Assembly: GCF_014926585.1 (NCBI RefSeq)
Contig: NZ_CP045422.1
Span: forward strand, 186,001-250,000
Direction: 5' to 3'
Source of the DNA: Devosia beringensis
GTDB taxonomy: Bacteria > Pseudomonadota > Alphaproteobacteria > Rhizobiales > Devosiaceae
Length of the DNA: 64,000 bases
Shown here: positions 25,583 to 36,571 of the stretch, in pieces
Numbering within the stretch: the first letter of the stretch is position 1
How the letters are laid out: every line of letters begins with the position of its first letter
Program-made: the position numbers and the translations under genes
The notes under the pieces: model-generated
What the model was told of the DNA's origin: nothing
The model's input: the letters and a program-made list of their open reading frames with translations, nothing else
The model's database searches: none

Positions 25583-25607
25583 AACGCCGGCCCATGGGAC
25601 CGGCGTT
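25583..25607 (-). terminator. Probable terminator after ldtR
   Basis: 8-bp stem AACGCCGG / CCGGCGTT with a 9-base loop; leftward it is followed by CTCATTTCT, a weak T-run. It lies 45 bases after the ldtR stop and would separate ldtR from ldtP. Confidence 0.6.
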
Positions 25608-25652
25608 TGCAAATCAATGTGGCAGGCCAGCAACAGGTGCTGCTGCGCGAGC

Positions 25653-26162
25653 CTAGAGCTTGTAGAGGATCTGATCGACCCAGAAGCGTTCCAGACGGGC
25701 CAGCGCCTTGTTGAGGCCGTCGAATTCGTCGTCGCCAAGACCACCGACCTTATCGATGGACTTGAGGTGGCGATCGTAGAGCTCGTCGATAACTTCAGCC
25801 ACTTCTTCGCCCTTTGGGGTCAGCTTGATGCGGACCGAACGGCGGTCGGAACGCGAGCGCTCCTGGAAGATGTAACCGGTCTCGACCAGCTTCTTGAGGT
25901 TGTAGGACACGTTGGAGCCAAGATAGTAGCCCCGCGAACGCAGCTCGCCAGCCGTCAGCTCGGCATCACCGATGTTGAACATCAGCAGTGCCTGGACCGG
26001 GTTGATGTCGTCCCAGCCCATGCGGTCGAACTCGTCCTTTATCAGGTCGAGCAGGCGGCGGTGCAGGCGCTCGACCCGGGAAACAGCCTCCATATAGAGC
26101 GGCTTCAAGCTCTTGGAGCCTTCTGGGGTCAGGGCCTCAGCTGCGTTGGATTTGAATGCCAT
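25653..26162 (-). CDS. ldtR: MarR-family regulator LdtR
   Basis: The 169-residue winged-helix protein is of the MarR family: helix-rich dimerisation ends with the HTH at ~residues 60-115 (DINPVQALLMFNIGDAELTAGELRSRGYYLGSNVSYNLKKLVETGYI) and wing RSRSDRRSVRIKLTPKG. The YYLGSNVSYNLKKL recognition helix is typical of the LdtR group that controls L,D-transpeptidase and stress genes in alphaproteobacteria. ATG at 26162 with GAGG upstream. Adjacent to its presumed target ldtP, which supports the assignment. Confidence 0.87.
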   Translation of the reverse strand: MAFKSNAAEALTPEGSKSLKPLYMEAVSRVERLHRRLLDLIKDEFDRMGWDDINPVQALLMFNIGDAELTAGELRSRGYYLGSNVSYNLKKLVETGYIFQERSRSDRRSVRIKLTPKGEEVAEVIDELYDRHLKSIDKVGGLGDDEFDGLNKALARLERFWVDQILYKL

Positions 26163-26372
26163 GGTAGCCTCACTGTTTGCAGTCTGCGCGATTTTTCGCA
26201 TCTCATGAGCCTAAACTACCGTGGCCTTTCTAAGATCGCCCTAAGCAGCGTGATTAAGAGCATCTTACTGGAATGCAATGAGAATTTGGCTTTATTCTTC
26301 GTTACACCGGTAGAGGATTCTGTAACCTTACGGGGGTGTGAACGCGTTTGAAGCAATTGCAGCCATGGTCGT

Positions 26373-26762
26373 TCAGTCGGCTGCGCCAGCCCGGCGAATG
26401 CGGATGCTGAGGACGAAAATAATGATGATCGAGGCTAGCAATACCAGCCGCACGGCAAAGCCGATGGCACTCATGTCGACGTCGCTGCTGCCCATCAGAT
26501 AGAGCGCCAGTTCGACACTGGTGGCGCCCACCAGCAGCACTGCACCCCAACTGGCCTTGATCCAGAGGCCGACCGCCGCGAACAGGCGCGCCAGGGCAAA
26601 GATGGCCAGATAGACAAAGCCTGTCATGCCCATCGTCGTGATGGGACTGACGGAACCGAGATTGACGCCGAGCAGACGGGCGGCATCGTTGAGCCCCAGC
26701 ATCAGGCTGATGATGGCGACGATGCGGATATAGATGCCGATTGGGGAAGCGTTGAAATCCAT
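26373..26762 (-). CDS. DUF6163-like four-helix membrane protein
   Basis: The 129-residue integral membrane protein has four hydrophobic segments (IRIVAIISLMLGL, GFVYLAIFALARLFAAVGLWI, GAVLLVGATSVELALYL, VRLVLLASIIIIFVLSI). It is consistent with DUF6163, found near ldtR/hemB in relatives. Function unknown. It points left, away from hemB, and its stop is 210 bases before the ldtR start. Confidence 0.7.
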   Translation of the reverse strand: MDFNASPIGIYIRIVAIISLMLGLNDAARLLGVNLGSVSPITTMGMTGFVYLAIFALARLFAAVGLWIKASWGAVLLVGATSVELALYLMGSSDVDMSAIGFAVRLVLLASIIIIFVLSIRIRRAGAAD

Positions 26763-26856
26763 CGTGGTTTTCTATCCGTCCGGAGGGGTTGCGACAAGCC
26801 GGTGCTTGGAGTGGCCGCAGGCCCCTGATAAACCCCCTGCAATACAGGAGACGATG

Positions 26857-27870
26857 ATGGCCGAGCAGTGGCAGAAGCACGACATGGATTTTCTCGGCGG
26901 GCAGCGGCTGCGCCGCACGCGGCGGACGGCGTGGAGCCGGGCCATGGTGCGCGAAACCACATTGACGCCGTCCGACCTGATCTGGCCGCTCTTTGTCATC
27001 GAGGGGCATAACGAGAAGACCGCCATCCGCACCATGCCCGGCGTACAGCGGCTGAGTGTCGATCTCTGTGTCGAGGCAGCGCGGCAGGCGCGCGATGCCG
27101 GCATTCCGGCGCTGGCGCTGTTTCCCAACACGCCTGACCATCTGCGCAGCGAGAACGGCGCCGAGGCCTACAATCCGGATAATCTGATGTGCCGGGCGCT
27201 CAGCGCCATCAAGAGCGCGGTGCCCGAGATCGGACTGATCGCCGATGTGGCGCTGGATGAGTATTCCAGCGATGGCCAGGACGGGCTGGTGCGGGACGGC
27301 GAAATCCTCAATGACGAGACCGTTGCGGTGATGATCAAGTCGGCTTTGGTGCAGTCCAAGGCCGGTGCCGATATCATTGCGCCCTCCGACATGATGGACG
27401 GCCGAGTCGGCGCCATCCGCGCAGCACTCGACGACAATGGCTTCGAGCAGACCCAGATCATGGCCTATGCCGCCAAATATGCGTCGTACTTCTATGGACC
27501 GTTCCGCGAAGCGGTCGGTTCGGGCAGCCGACTCCAGGGCGACAAGCGCACCTATCAGATGGACTATGCCAATTCCGATGAGGCCATGCGCGAGATCGAG
27601 CAGGACATTGCCGAGGGCGCCGACAGCATCATGGTCAAGCCCGGGCTGCCCTATCTGGACATCGTCCGCCGCGCCAGGGACAGCTTCAACATTCCCATCT
27701 ACGCCTATCAGGTGAGCGGGGAATTCGCGATGATCGAGCTGGCCGCCGCCGCAGGGGCGATCGATCGCAAGGGCTCGATCCTGGAAAGCCTGCATGCCTT
27801 CAAGCGGGCGGGCGCCAATGGCGTGCTGAGCTATTTTGCGCTCGAGGTCGCCCGCGACCTGGGCAAATAA
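26857..27870 (+). CDS. hemB: Delta-aminolevulinic acid dehydratase (porphobilinogen synthase)
   Basis: The 337-residue protein condenses two 5-aminolevulinates to porphobilinogen in heme synthesis. Active-site lysines are in AYAAKYASYFYGPFR and SIMVKPGLPYLDI, with IAPSDMMDGRV between. The metal site reads DVALDEYSSDGQDG: the cysteines of zinc enzymes are replaced by Asp/Ala, so this is the magnesium-dependent type usual in rhizobia. CAGGAG precedes paired ATGs at 26854 and 26857; MAEQWQKHD was taken. Confidence 0.96.
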   Translation: MAEQWQKHDMDFLGGQRLRRTRRTAWSRAMVRETTLTPSDLIWPLFVIEGHNEKTAIRTMPGVQRLSVDLCVEAARQARDAGIPALALFPNTPDHLRSENGAEAYNPDNLMCRALSAIKSAVPEIGLIADVALDEYSSDGQDGLVRDGEILNDETVAVMIKSALVQSKAGADIIAPSDMMDGRVGAIRAALDDNGFEQTQIMAYAAKYASYFYGPFREAVGSGSRLQGDKRTYQMDYANSDEAMREIEQDIAEGADSIMVKPGLPYLDIVRRARDSFNIPIYAYQVSGEFAMIELAAAAGAIDRKGSILESLHAFKRAGANGVLSYFALEVARDLGK

Positions 27871-27957
27871 GCGGCATAGGCGTCGGGGCCGGATAACCGG
27901 GCAGGATTTTACATCCGGCCTCTTGCGCTGGCCCCTTGCCATGACAATGTTTTGATC

Positions 27958-28476
27958 ATGAACCAGACCGATACGCTCCGCCCTGCCCTGCCCGACCCGC
28001 AAAGCGCCCCCGAACTGTTCGAGGGCCTACTGACCCGGCGCGTTGCCGCATTCTGCGTCGACCTCCTGGTGATGGGCGCCATGATCCTGGCCTTTTCCCT
28101 GGTGGGGCTGATTGCCGGCTTCCTGACCTTCGGCTTGGCATGGCTAGCCCTGACCCTGGTCGTACCGGCGACCATCGTGCTCTATTATGGCATTACGCTG
28201 GGCTCCCCCAAGCGGGCGACCTGGGGCATGCAGGCCATGGATATCGTGCTGACGCCGACGCGCGGGCAGCCGCTGGATGGCTGGATGGCCATCATCCATG
28301 CCGGCGTGTTCTGGATCACGACCTGGATTTCCTGGCCGGTGTCGCTGCTGTTCGCGCTGTTCACGCCGCGCCGGCAAATGCTGCATGACCTGATCACCGG
28401 CACACTGATGCTGCGACGGTCGCCGATGGAGCGGCACTGGCGCAATCATTCGGCGCGGACCAACGAGGCATATTGA
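27958..28476 (+). CDS. RDD-family membrane protein
   Basis: The 172-residue protein has RDD-domain features: charged entry LLTRRVAAFCVDLLVMGAM, two long hydrophobic helices, and the late motif TPRRQMLHDLITGTLMLRR, typical of the family end. Role unknown (some members are transport-related). ATG at 27958. It follows hemB by 87 bases, with a weak 8-bp dyad between (GGCCGGAT at 27887, ATCCGGCC at 27913). Possibly co-transcribed with bpt downstream. Confidence 0.85.
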   Translation: MNQTDTLRPALPDPQSAPELFEGLLTRRVAAFCVDLLVMGAMILAFSLVGLIAGFLTFGLAWLALTLVVPATIVLYYGITLGSPKRATWGMQAMDIVLTPTRGQPLDGWMAIIHAGVFWITTWISWPVSLLFALFTPRRQMLHDLITGTLMLRRSPMERHWRNHSARTNEAY

Positions 28477-28535
28477 ACCGTTGCCGCGGGTGATCGGGGG
28501 GCGTACAATCCCCTGATCGCACTCAAGGGTCTCGG

Positions 28536-29264
28536 ATGACCGACCAGACGCCCGACACCACCCAGCTGTTCCTGACTGCGGCCATGCCCTGCCCCTATCT
28601 GCCGGGCAAGCAGGAGCGCAAGCTGTTCACGCACCTGACCGGAAGGCGGGCGGCACACCTGCATCACCTGCTCAGCGAGAACGGCTTCCGGCGCAGCCAG
28701 AACCTGATCTACCGGCCGGCCTGCGAAGGCTGCAATGCCTGCCAGTCGGTGCGGATCGTGGCAGATGCCTTTGAGCCGTCCAAGCGCTATCGCCGGGTGC
28801 TGCGGACCAATGAAGACATCAGCATCGAGGTGCGCCCCACCGTGGCCACCAGCGAACAATATGAGCTGTTCAAACGCTATCTGGAGTCGCGCCATGCCGG
28901 CGGCGGCATGACGCAGATGAGCTTTGTCGACTACGAATACATGGTGGAAGACACGCCGGTGCAATCGGTGCTGATCGAATACCGGCTGCGCGACGACCCC
29001 GAGCAGAGGCTGGTGGCGGTGGCCCTGACCGATGTCATGCCGGACGGGCTTTCCATGGTCTATTCCTTCTACGATCCCGACCTGGCGCACCGCAGCCTGG
29101 GCACCTTTCTCATTCTCGACCACATTGCCCAGGTGCGTTCGGCGGCGCTCGACTATGTCTATCTTGGCTATTGGGTGAAGGATTCGCCCAAGATGGCCTA
29201 CAAGGTGCAGTTCGCGCCGCTGCAGGTGCAACGCGGTCCGCTCGGCTGGTGCCTGCTGGACTGA
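28536..29264 (+). CDS. bpt: Aspartate/glutamate leucyltransferase (Bpt) / arginyltransferase-like
   Basis: The 242-residue protein is of the Ate/Bpt family. N-terminal Cys-rich motif CPYLPGKQERKLFTHL and NLIYRPACEGCNACQSVRI, then the GNAT-like half with SMVYSFYDPDLAHRSLGTFLILDHI. Bpt adds Leu from Leu-tRNA to N-terminal Asp or Glu, marking proteins for ClpAP (N-degron pathway). The length and PACEGCNACQS pattern fit Bpt of proteobacteria. Confidence 0.92.
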   Translation: MTDQTPDTTQLFLTAAMPCPYLPGKQERKLFTHLTGRRAAHLHHLLSENGFRRSQNLIYRPACEGCNACQSVRIVADAFEPSKRYRRVLRTNEDISIEVRPTVATSEQYELFKRYLESRHAGGGMTQMSFVDYEYMVEDTPVQSVLIEYRLRDDPEQRLVAVALTDVMPDGLSMVYSFYDPDLAHRSLGTFLILDHIAQVRSAALDYVYLGYWVKDSPKMAYKVQFAPLQVQRGPLGWCLLD

Positions 29265-29327
29265 CGGCGCCATCTTTGCGCCACACCTCTCCCCGAGAGC
29301 GGTTCCACCATTCTCACGGGATTGCCC

Positions 29328-30317
29328 ATGCCCCTGTTGCTGCAGACGATCCGGTTTTGCCTCGTGCTTGGGGCATTGCTGGCGGCGTCCCTGGCCATCG
29401 CCGCGCTGTTCGGCTTTGCCGTACCGGTTTTCGACCTTCTCAATCACGCGCAGATCCTGCTGTTCCCGGCGACCCTGGCGGGGCTGCTGATCGTCGCGCT
29501 CGCGCTGCGCGGCAAGGTCCGCGAGATTGCTGTCATCTATGCCTTCATGGGGTTGGCGGCATCGGCCAATGTGATGGTTCCGGAATTTATTGCCGGACTA
29601 CAGCCCCGCCCGCCGGCGACGACGTCCGATACCGTGACGGTGATGACGCATAACCTGTTTGGCCTCAACTACGATATGGAACAGGTCATGGCGGCGATCC
29701 GGGCGGAGAATCCCGACATCATCGTGCTGCAGGAATATTTTGGCGAGCAGGCGACGGACCTGCATCCGTTGCTGCTGGCCAGCTATCCGTTCTTCGCGCG
29801 GTGCCTGGGCGGCAAACGCGCCAATCTGGGGCTCTATTCCCGCCTGCCGTTCGACCAGGCACAGGACGGGGCCTGCCCCAACAATGCCTATGTGACCGAC
29901 CGGACCGGGCATATTCTGGCACAGTTCAGCACGCCCGGGGGTAAGTCGTTTTCGCTGCTGACCACGCATATGGACTGGCCCTTGCCAATGGAACGGCAGC
30001 GCGATCAGCTGGCGGGGCTATCGGACCTGCTTGCCAGCATCGAGGGGCCGCTTATCGTGGCGGGCGATTTCAACTCGACGGCCTGGTCCTATGCGCTGCG
30101 CAATTTCGTGGCGGCCAATGGGCTGGTGCGCGAAACGGTCAACCTGGTGACCTTTCCGATGCGCTTTTATTATTTCGGCGCCTGGCGCGATGCGATCCCG
30201 TTCCTGCCGCTCGACCATGTGATGGTGCGGGGCGGCGTGGTGGTGCATGAGCTGCATGCCGGCGGCCGGACCGCCAGCGATCACCTGCCGGTGGTGTTCA
30301 CCTTTTCGGTGCACTGA
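29328..30317 (+). CDS. Membrane-anchored endonuclease/exonuclease/phosphatase family protein
   Basis: The 329-residue protein has three N-terminal hydrophobic segments (residues ~5-80) and then an EEP domain: TVMTHNLFGLN, DIIVLQEYF with the catalytic Glu, LLTTHMDWP, LIVAGDFNSTAWS and ASDHLPVVFTF with the final Asp-His. The nuclease or phosphatase site should face the periplasm if the third helix crosses (inference). Substrate unknown. ATG at 29328 preferred over the TTG at 29322. Confidence 0.85.
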   Translation: MPLLLQTIRFCLVLGALLAASLAIAALFGFAVPVFDLLNHAQILLFPATLAGLLIVALALRGKVREIAVIYAFMGLAASANVMVPEFIAGLQPRPPATTSDTVTVMTHNLFGLNYDMEQVMAAIRAENPDIIVLQEYFGEQATDLHPLLLASYPFFARCLGGKRANLGLYSRLPFDQAQDGACPNNAYVTDRTGHILAQFSTPGGKSFSLLTTHMDWPLPMERQRDQLAGLSDLLASIEGPLIVAGDFNSTAWSYALRNFVAANGLVRETVNLVTFPMRFYYFGAWRDAIPFLPLDHVMVRGGVVVHELHAGGRTASDHLPVVFTFSVH

Positions 30318-30336
30318 CGTCGCGGGCCTGGCCTGT

Positions 30337-30644
30337 TCAGTCGACCTGCAGATCGAAGACCATGATGCCGTCGCGGCCGCCCTGCAGGGCGGCGACAAGG
30401 CGAGAGCCGGCGGCCTTGTGGGCCGGATCGACCAGGTAGCGGTCGCGGGCGGCGGCGTCGGCCAGGTCCATGATGAAGCCGTCATTGAAGCCCTGCGACA
30501 CGCCTTCCGGCGAGATGTTCGGGCCGAAATCGGCGCCCAGCAGACCGGGAATCTGCCCGACCAAGGCGTTGAGGCCGGCATAGATATCGGCCTTCTCGGC
30601 CGGGGAGACGTCGGCGCGGAATTTCACGAAAACGCAGTGGCGGA

Positions 30645-30648
<4 letters not shown>
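30337..30648 (-). CDS. Dabb (stress-responsive A/B barrel) domain protein
   Basis: The 103-residue single-domain protein has the Dabb pattern: [26 protein letters not shown] at the start, [26 protein letters not shown] in the middle, and a final strand IMVFDLQVD. Function generally unknown. It overlaps the parC stop by four bases (ATGA) and is presumably co-translated with it. Confidence 0.9.
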
Positions 30649-32915
<2,267 letters not shown>

Positions 32916-32988
32916 TGGCAAGCATTCCAGCAGAACGAATCAGGAAAGCACTATAGCGGCTGGCGGTGGCTTGTGGACGAAGACGCCA

Positions 32989-33018
32989 GCTTTTGCACGG
33001 GTTTGGACGTGCAAAAGC
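32989..33018. repeat. Perfect 11-bp inverted repeat upstream of parC
   Basis: GCTTTTGCACG (32989-32999) and CGTGCAAAAGC (33008-33018) around the 8-base loop GGTTTGGA. No T-run follows on either side. It lies 74 bases before the parC start. Could be a regulator operator or a leader hairpin. Confidence 0.7.
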
Positions 33019-33052
33019 GCCGCCTGGATCGCGGTTGTCACAGAGGAGCGGA

Positions 33053-33110
33053 CCCCGAGGCGGCAATCGCCTCTGGTAAATTTAAAAATGAGACGACCTT
33101 CGCCTCGGGG
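33053..33110. repeat. Perfect 10-bp inverted repeat with alternative pairing
   Basis: CCCCGAGGCG (33053-33062) pairs with CGCCTCGGGG (33101-33110) around 38 bases that include an AT-rich stretch. AGGCG (33058-33062) can alternatively pair with CGCCT (33068-33072), so two exclusive folds are possible. Confidence 0.6.
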
Positions 33111-33348
33111 TGCCGGTTTTTGGAACTGTTCGGCGGCACGGGATCGCTCGTCCTCGCACGGCCGTCTCGGAACCTGTGGGAGAGGCAAAGCCCCCACCCG
33201 GCTCACCCCACCACTGTTCGCCTGCAGGCCGCCGCGTGGGGTGATGAGGCATTATGCCATGGCGTGAACAAGCGGGGATAAGCGGGGCAGATAGGCAGCG
33301 TCTAATGCGCGCTGAGACATCAGCTGATCGCCACAAGCGACGCGGCTG

Positions 33349-34056
33349 TCAGTGCTCCCGCGTCAGGGCCGTTACCAGAGCGTCACGGGTGGCCGAAAGC
33401 GCCAGGTCGCGGGGACCGAAGACGCGGCTTTGCAAGAAATGGCTGGTGAGGCTCAGCGCGTCGGCGATGTCATGCGGGCTGGCATTGCCGCGGGTGGTCA
33501 GGAAGCTGGGCAGTGGCAGCAGGCGATCGAGATAGGGCGCAGCGGCGGCCCGGGAGACCGCCCTGCCCGATTTGGGCGAAACGTGGGTCAGGTCTTCGGT
33601 GGTGCCGGTGACGGCGCACTGGGTGAGGTCGAGGCCGAAGCCGAGGTCGTCGAGCACGGCCAGTTCGAACTGGACGAGAGCAACGCCGTCTGGCGGGCTG
33701 TCGATCAGGCGCAGGGCCATGCCGAGCAGGCGATCATCGGGATCGCGCTCGGGCAGCAGGCGGAGGTGCTCGCAGACCAGCTGGCTCAGATAGAGCCGGG
33801 TGCGATCCACGACCAGTTCGGCGGCGCGGGCGGTCAGCAGCTCGACGATAAACTGGCCGAGCTGGTCCTCCAGACGGGCGCGCCAGGTGATCTGGATGGT
33901 ATTGCCGGGCTGCAGGACGGGGGCCAAGCGGGTGGAACGGCCGCCGCGCACCAGGCCCAGGCAGCGCCCGCGCCCGGCCACCATGGCCTCGGCAATGACG
34001 CTGCTCTCGCCATGGCGGCGAACGCCGATGAGCAGGGCTTCGCCGGTCCACTCCAT
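33349..34056 (-). CDS. recO: DNA repair protein RecO
   Basis: The 235-residue protein has an N-terminal OB fold (MEWTGEALLIGVRRHGESSVIAEAM, then GRCLGLVRGGRS) and a helical C-terminal domain with FELAVLDDLGFGLDL. RecO loads RecA at gaps with RecR. Follows era after nine bases, the conserved order in this order of bacteria. Confidence 0.93.
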   Translation of the reverse strand: MEWTGEALLIGVRRHGESSVIAEAMVAGRGRCLGLVRGGRSTRLAPVLQPGNTIQITWRARLEDQLGQFIVELLTARAAELVVDRTRLYLSQLVCEHLRLLPERDPDDRLLGMALRLIDSPPDGVALVQFELAVLDDLGFGLDLTQCAVTGTTEDLTHVSPKSGRAVSRAAAAPYLDRLLPLPSFLTTRGNASPHDIADALSLTSHFLQSRVFGPRDLALSATRDALVTALTREH

Positions 34057-34065
34057 CGCTGGAGC

Positions 34066-34989
34066 CTAGTCTTTCCCGTGCGGGTATTCGAGACCCATTT
34101 CGCGGTAGCGCTCGGGGTCGTCGCCCCACTTTTCGCGGACCTTGACGAACAGGAAGAGGTGGATCGGCACCTCGTACATTTCCATCAGCTCCTTGCGGGC
34201 TTCCTGGCCGATGGCCTTGATGGTCTGGCCGCCGGCGCCGAGCACGATCTTCTTGTGGCTGTCGCGGGTGACATAGACCACCTGATCGATCTTGTAGGAG
34301 CCGTTGGGCTGGATCTTGAAGCTCTCGGTCTCGACCGTGCAGTTATAGGGGATCTCGTCATGCACGCGCAGAAAGAGCTTTTCGCGGGTGATTTCGGCCG
34401 CGGTGATGGCCATGGTCAGATCGGTGAGGTGATCCTCGGGGAAGTGCCAGGGGCCGGGCGGAATGTGCTTGATGCACCACGCCATGAGATCGGAGACGCC
34501 ATAGCCCTTGAGGGCCGAGATCATGAAGGTGGCCTCAAAGCGCAGCTTAGCGTTGAGGGTCTGGCTGAGCTCGAGCAGAGCCTCGTTCTTGATGGTGTCG
34601 ATCTTGTTGAGGATCAGGATCTTGGGATGGTTGATATTGCCCAGGCCCTCGATCATGGATTCCAGATCAGGCGTGATGCCGCGCTCGGCATCGATGATGA
34701 AGCCGACAATGTCGGCATCGCCTGCCCCGCCCCAGGCGCTCTGCACCATGGCGCGGTCCAGCCGGCGCTTGGGGGCGAAGATGCCGGGCGTATCGATGAA
34801 GATCAGCTGCGCCTGATCCTGGGTGACGACGCCACGCACCTGGCTGCGGGTGGTCTGCGCCTTGTGGGTGACGATGGACACCTTGGTGCCGACCAGGGAA
34901 TTGAGCAGAGTCGACTTGCCGGCATTGGGGGCGCCGACCAAAGCGATAAAGCCGCAGGACGTATCGGAGAGTTGTTCTGGTGTGTTCAT
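34066..34989 (-). CDS. era: GTPase Era
   Basis: The 307-residue protein has G1 ALVGAPNAGKSTLLN, G2 region with KAQTTRSQV, G3 FIDTPGIF, G4 LILNKID and G5 ISALKG, followed by a KH domain (KKIVLGAGGQTIKAIGQEARKEL). Era binds 16S rRNA 3' end and aids 30S maturation. ATG at 34989 with GGAAAG upstream; overlaps rnc by four bases (ATGA). Confidence 0.98.
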   Translation of the reverse strand: MNTPEQLSDTSCGFIALVGAPNAGKSTLLNSLVGTKVSIVTHKAQTTRSQVRGVVTQDQAQLIFIDTPGIFAPKRRLDRAMVQSAWGGAGDADIVGFIIDAERGITPDLESMIEGLGNINHPKILILNKIDTIKNEALLELSQTLNAKLRFEATFMISALKGYGVSDLMAWCIKHIPPGPWHFPEDHLTDLTMAITAAEITREKLFLRVHDEIPYNCTVETESFKIQPNGSYKIDQVVYVTRDSHKKIVLGAGGQTIKAIGQEARKELMEMYEVPIHLFLFVKVREKWGDDPERYREMGLEYPHGKD

Positions 34990-35693
34990 TTGCTTTCCTT
35001 CCACACCTTATGGGTGAGCAGGAACAGTTCTGCCGCCTTGTGTTCGGCGATCTTCTTGGAAGGACCGATAGCGCTCAACTGTTCGAAATCGCCCAGGGCA
35101 ATGGCAATGGTGAATTCGGGGGCATGGTCGGGCCCGGTGCGGGCGACCTGGAGGTAATTGGGGGGCTCAAGACCGCGGGCCTGGGCCCATTCCTGGAGAG
35201 CGGTCTTGGCATCGGGCTTGTTGGCCTGGCCGTCGGCGAGAAACTCGGCGAACATGCGCTCGACGAATTCATAGGCCTTGCCCATGCCGCCGTCGCAATA
35301 GATGGCGCCGATGACGGCTTCGGTGACGTCGCCCAGAATGGCTTCCTTCTCGGCGCCGCCGGTGCGGGCCTCGCTCTCGCCCAGGATCATCTCGGCGCCC
35401 AGATTGAGGGTGCGGGCGATGACGGCGCAGGTCTCCTTGCGCACGAGGGTATTGAGCGTGCGGCTGAGCTCGCCCTCATTGGCCTTGGGATAGCGGCGAT
35501 AGAGCATGTCGGCGACGACAAGGCCGAGGACGCGATCGCCGAGGAATTCGAGGCGCTGATAGGACTGCTCGATGCGGCGGGCGGGCGAGACGGCGCTGGA
35601 ATGGGTCAGCGCGCGATCGAGCAGGCCCGGATCGGCAAAGCGATAGCCGAGACGGAACTGCAGTTTTTCATGATCGCGCGCGCCACGGCTCAT
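34986..35693 (-). CDS. rnc: Ribonuclease III
   Basis: The 235-residue protein has the RNase III signature YQRLEFLGDRVLGLVVADML, second metal-binding cluster GDVTEAVIGAIYCDGG, and a C-terminal dsRNA-binding domain (PDAKTALQEWAQARGLEPPNY...SKKIAEHKAAELFLL). Start ATG at 35693 overlaps the lepB stop (ATGA); the longer frame only reads through lepB. Confidence 0.97.
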   Translation of the reverse strand: MSRGARDHEKLQFRLGYRFADPGLLDRALTHSSAVSPARRIEQSYQRLEFLGDRVLGLVVADMLYRRYPKANEGELSRTLNTLVRKETCAVIARTLNLGAEMILGESEARTGGAEKEAILGDVTEAVIGAIYCDGGMGKAYEFVERMFAEFLADGQANKPDAKTALQEWAQARGLEPPNYLQVARTGPDHAPEFTIAIALGDFEQLSAIGPSKKIAEHKAAELFLLTHKVWKESK

Positions 35694-36484
35694 CGGTCGA
35701 CGGACTGGAACATGCGATCCCAGCGGACATTGGCGGGCCACTGCCAGATCTGCCATGGCGGAATATTGTCGGTGATCGAGAAGAAGCGGGCCTCGGCCTT
35801 GGCGATCAGGTTGATGGCGGGGACATAACCGACCTGGCTGAGCACGCGGCTGTCGGCCGAGCGATCCCGGTTGTCGCCCATCATGAAGTAGTGACCGGCA
35901 GGGACGACATAGACCTGGGTATTGTCGAGCGGGCCGGCATCGGAGATTTCCTGGATGGTGTGCGTGGTGCCTTCGGGGAAGGTCTCGCGATAGACGGTAA
36001 CCTGCACCGACTGGGCCGAGCTGTCGGTATCGGTGGTGGTGCCGATCTCTTCACGCTCGACCATGACGTCGTTGATATAGAGCCGGCCTTCCTTCATCTG
36101 GATGCGGTCACCCGGCAGGCCGACGATGCGCTTGATGTATTCGACATCCTGCGGCACGGGGCGGAAGACGGCGATGTCGCCGCGGTTGGGATCACGGCCG
36201 AGAATACGGTTGGTGATGGGCAGCTCGAAATCGAGCGCGGTGAAATTGCCGTAGCGGCCCAGCGAGAAGGAATGCTTGCCATAGCCCCAGACGAACTTGT
36301 TGGCGACGAAGTAATCGCCGATCATCAGGGTCTGCTGCATCGAGGCGGTGGGGATGGAAAAGGGCTGGTAGAGGAAAGAGCGCAGCACGATGGCGATCAG
36401 CAGCGCCTCGACCACGACAATGATGGTTTCAAGCCATTCACTGGTCGCAGACTTGTGGGCAGGTTTGTCGGCGGGCTGGCTCAT
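35690..36484 (-). CDS. lepB: Signal peptidase I
   Basis: The 264-residue inner-membrane protease has one N-terminal transmembrane segment (TIIVVVEALLIAIVLRSFLY), nucleophile Ser48 in SIPTASMQQTL, general base Lys118 in YIKRIVGLPGD, and box E MMGDNRDRSADSR. It removes signal peptides on the periplasmic side. Coupled to rnc downstream; 87 bases downstream of acpS. Confidence 0.97.
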   Translation of the reverse strand: MSQPADKPAHKSATSEWLETIIVVVEALLIAIVLRSFLYQPFSIPTASMQQTLMIGDYFVANKFVWGYGKHSFSLGRYGNFTALDFELPITNRILGRDPNRGDIAVFRPVPQDVEYIKRIVGLPGDRIQMKEGRLYINDVMVEREEIGTTTDTDSSAQSVQVTVYRETFPEGTTHTIQEISDAGPLDNTQVYVVPAGHYFMMGDNRDRSADSRVLSQVGYVPAINLIAKAEARFFSITDNIPPWQIWQWPANVRWDRMFQSVDR

Positions 36485-36571
36485 CGGTTTCCCCGGATTG
36501 ATCGTGCGGCAGGGTTAGTCTCTTGCGTCAGCGCGGTCAATTGCGTTGGCCGGCTGGGCAAGCTGCGGCGC

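Larger units (their letters stand above)
32916..33348. other. 433-bp gene-free interval upstream of parC
   Basis: No supported gene. It separates recO (ending 33349) from parC and contains two perfect inverted repeats (32989-33018 and 33053-33110), listed separately. A CCCCCACCCGGCTCACCCC stretch near 33191 resembles the left end of the composite repeats at 11409 and 13515 but lacks their core. The parC promoter must lie here because recO-side transcription would have to cross all of it. Confidence 0.5.

Noticed and set aside
33352..35157. 601-residue open frame antisense to recO, era and rnc
   Set aside because: It crosses three overlapping, well-supported genes; no motif of its own.
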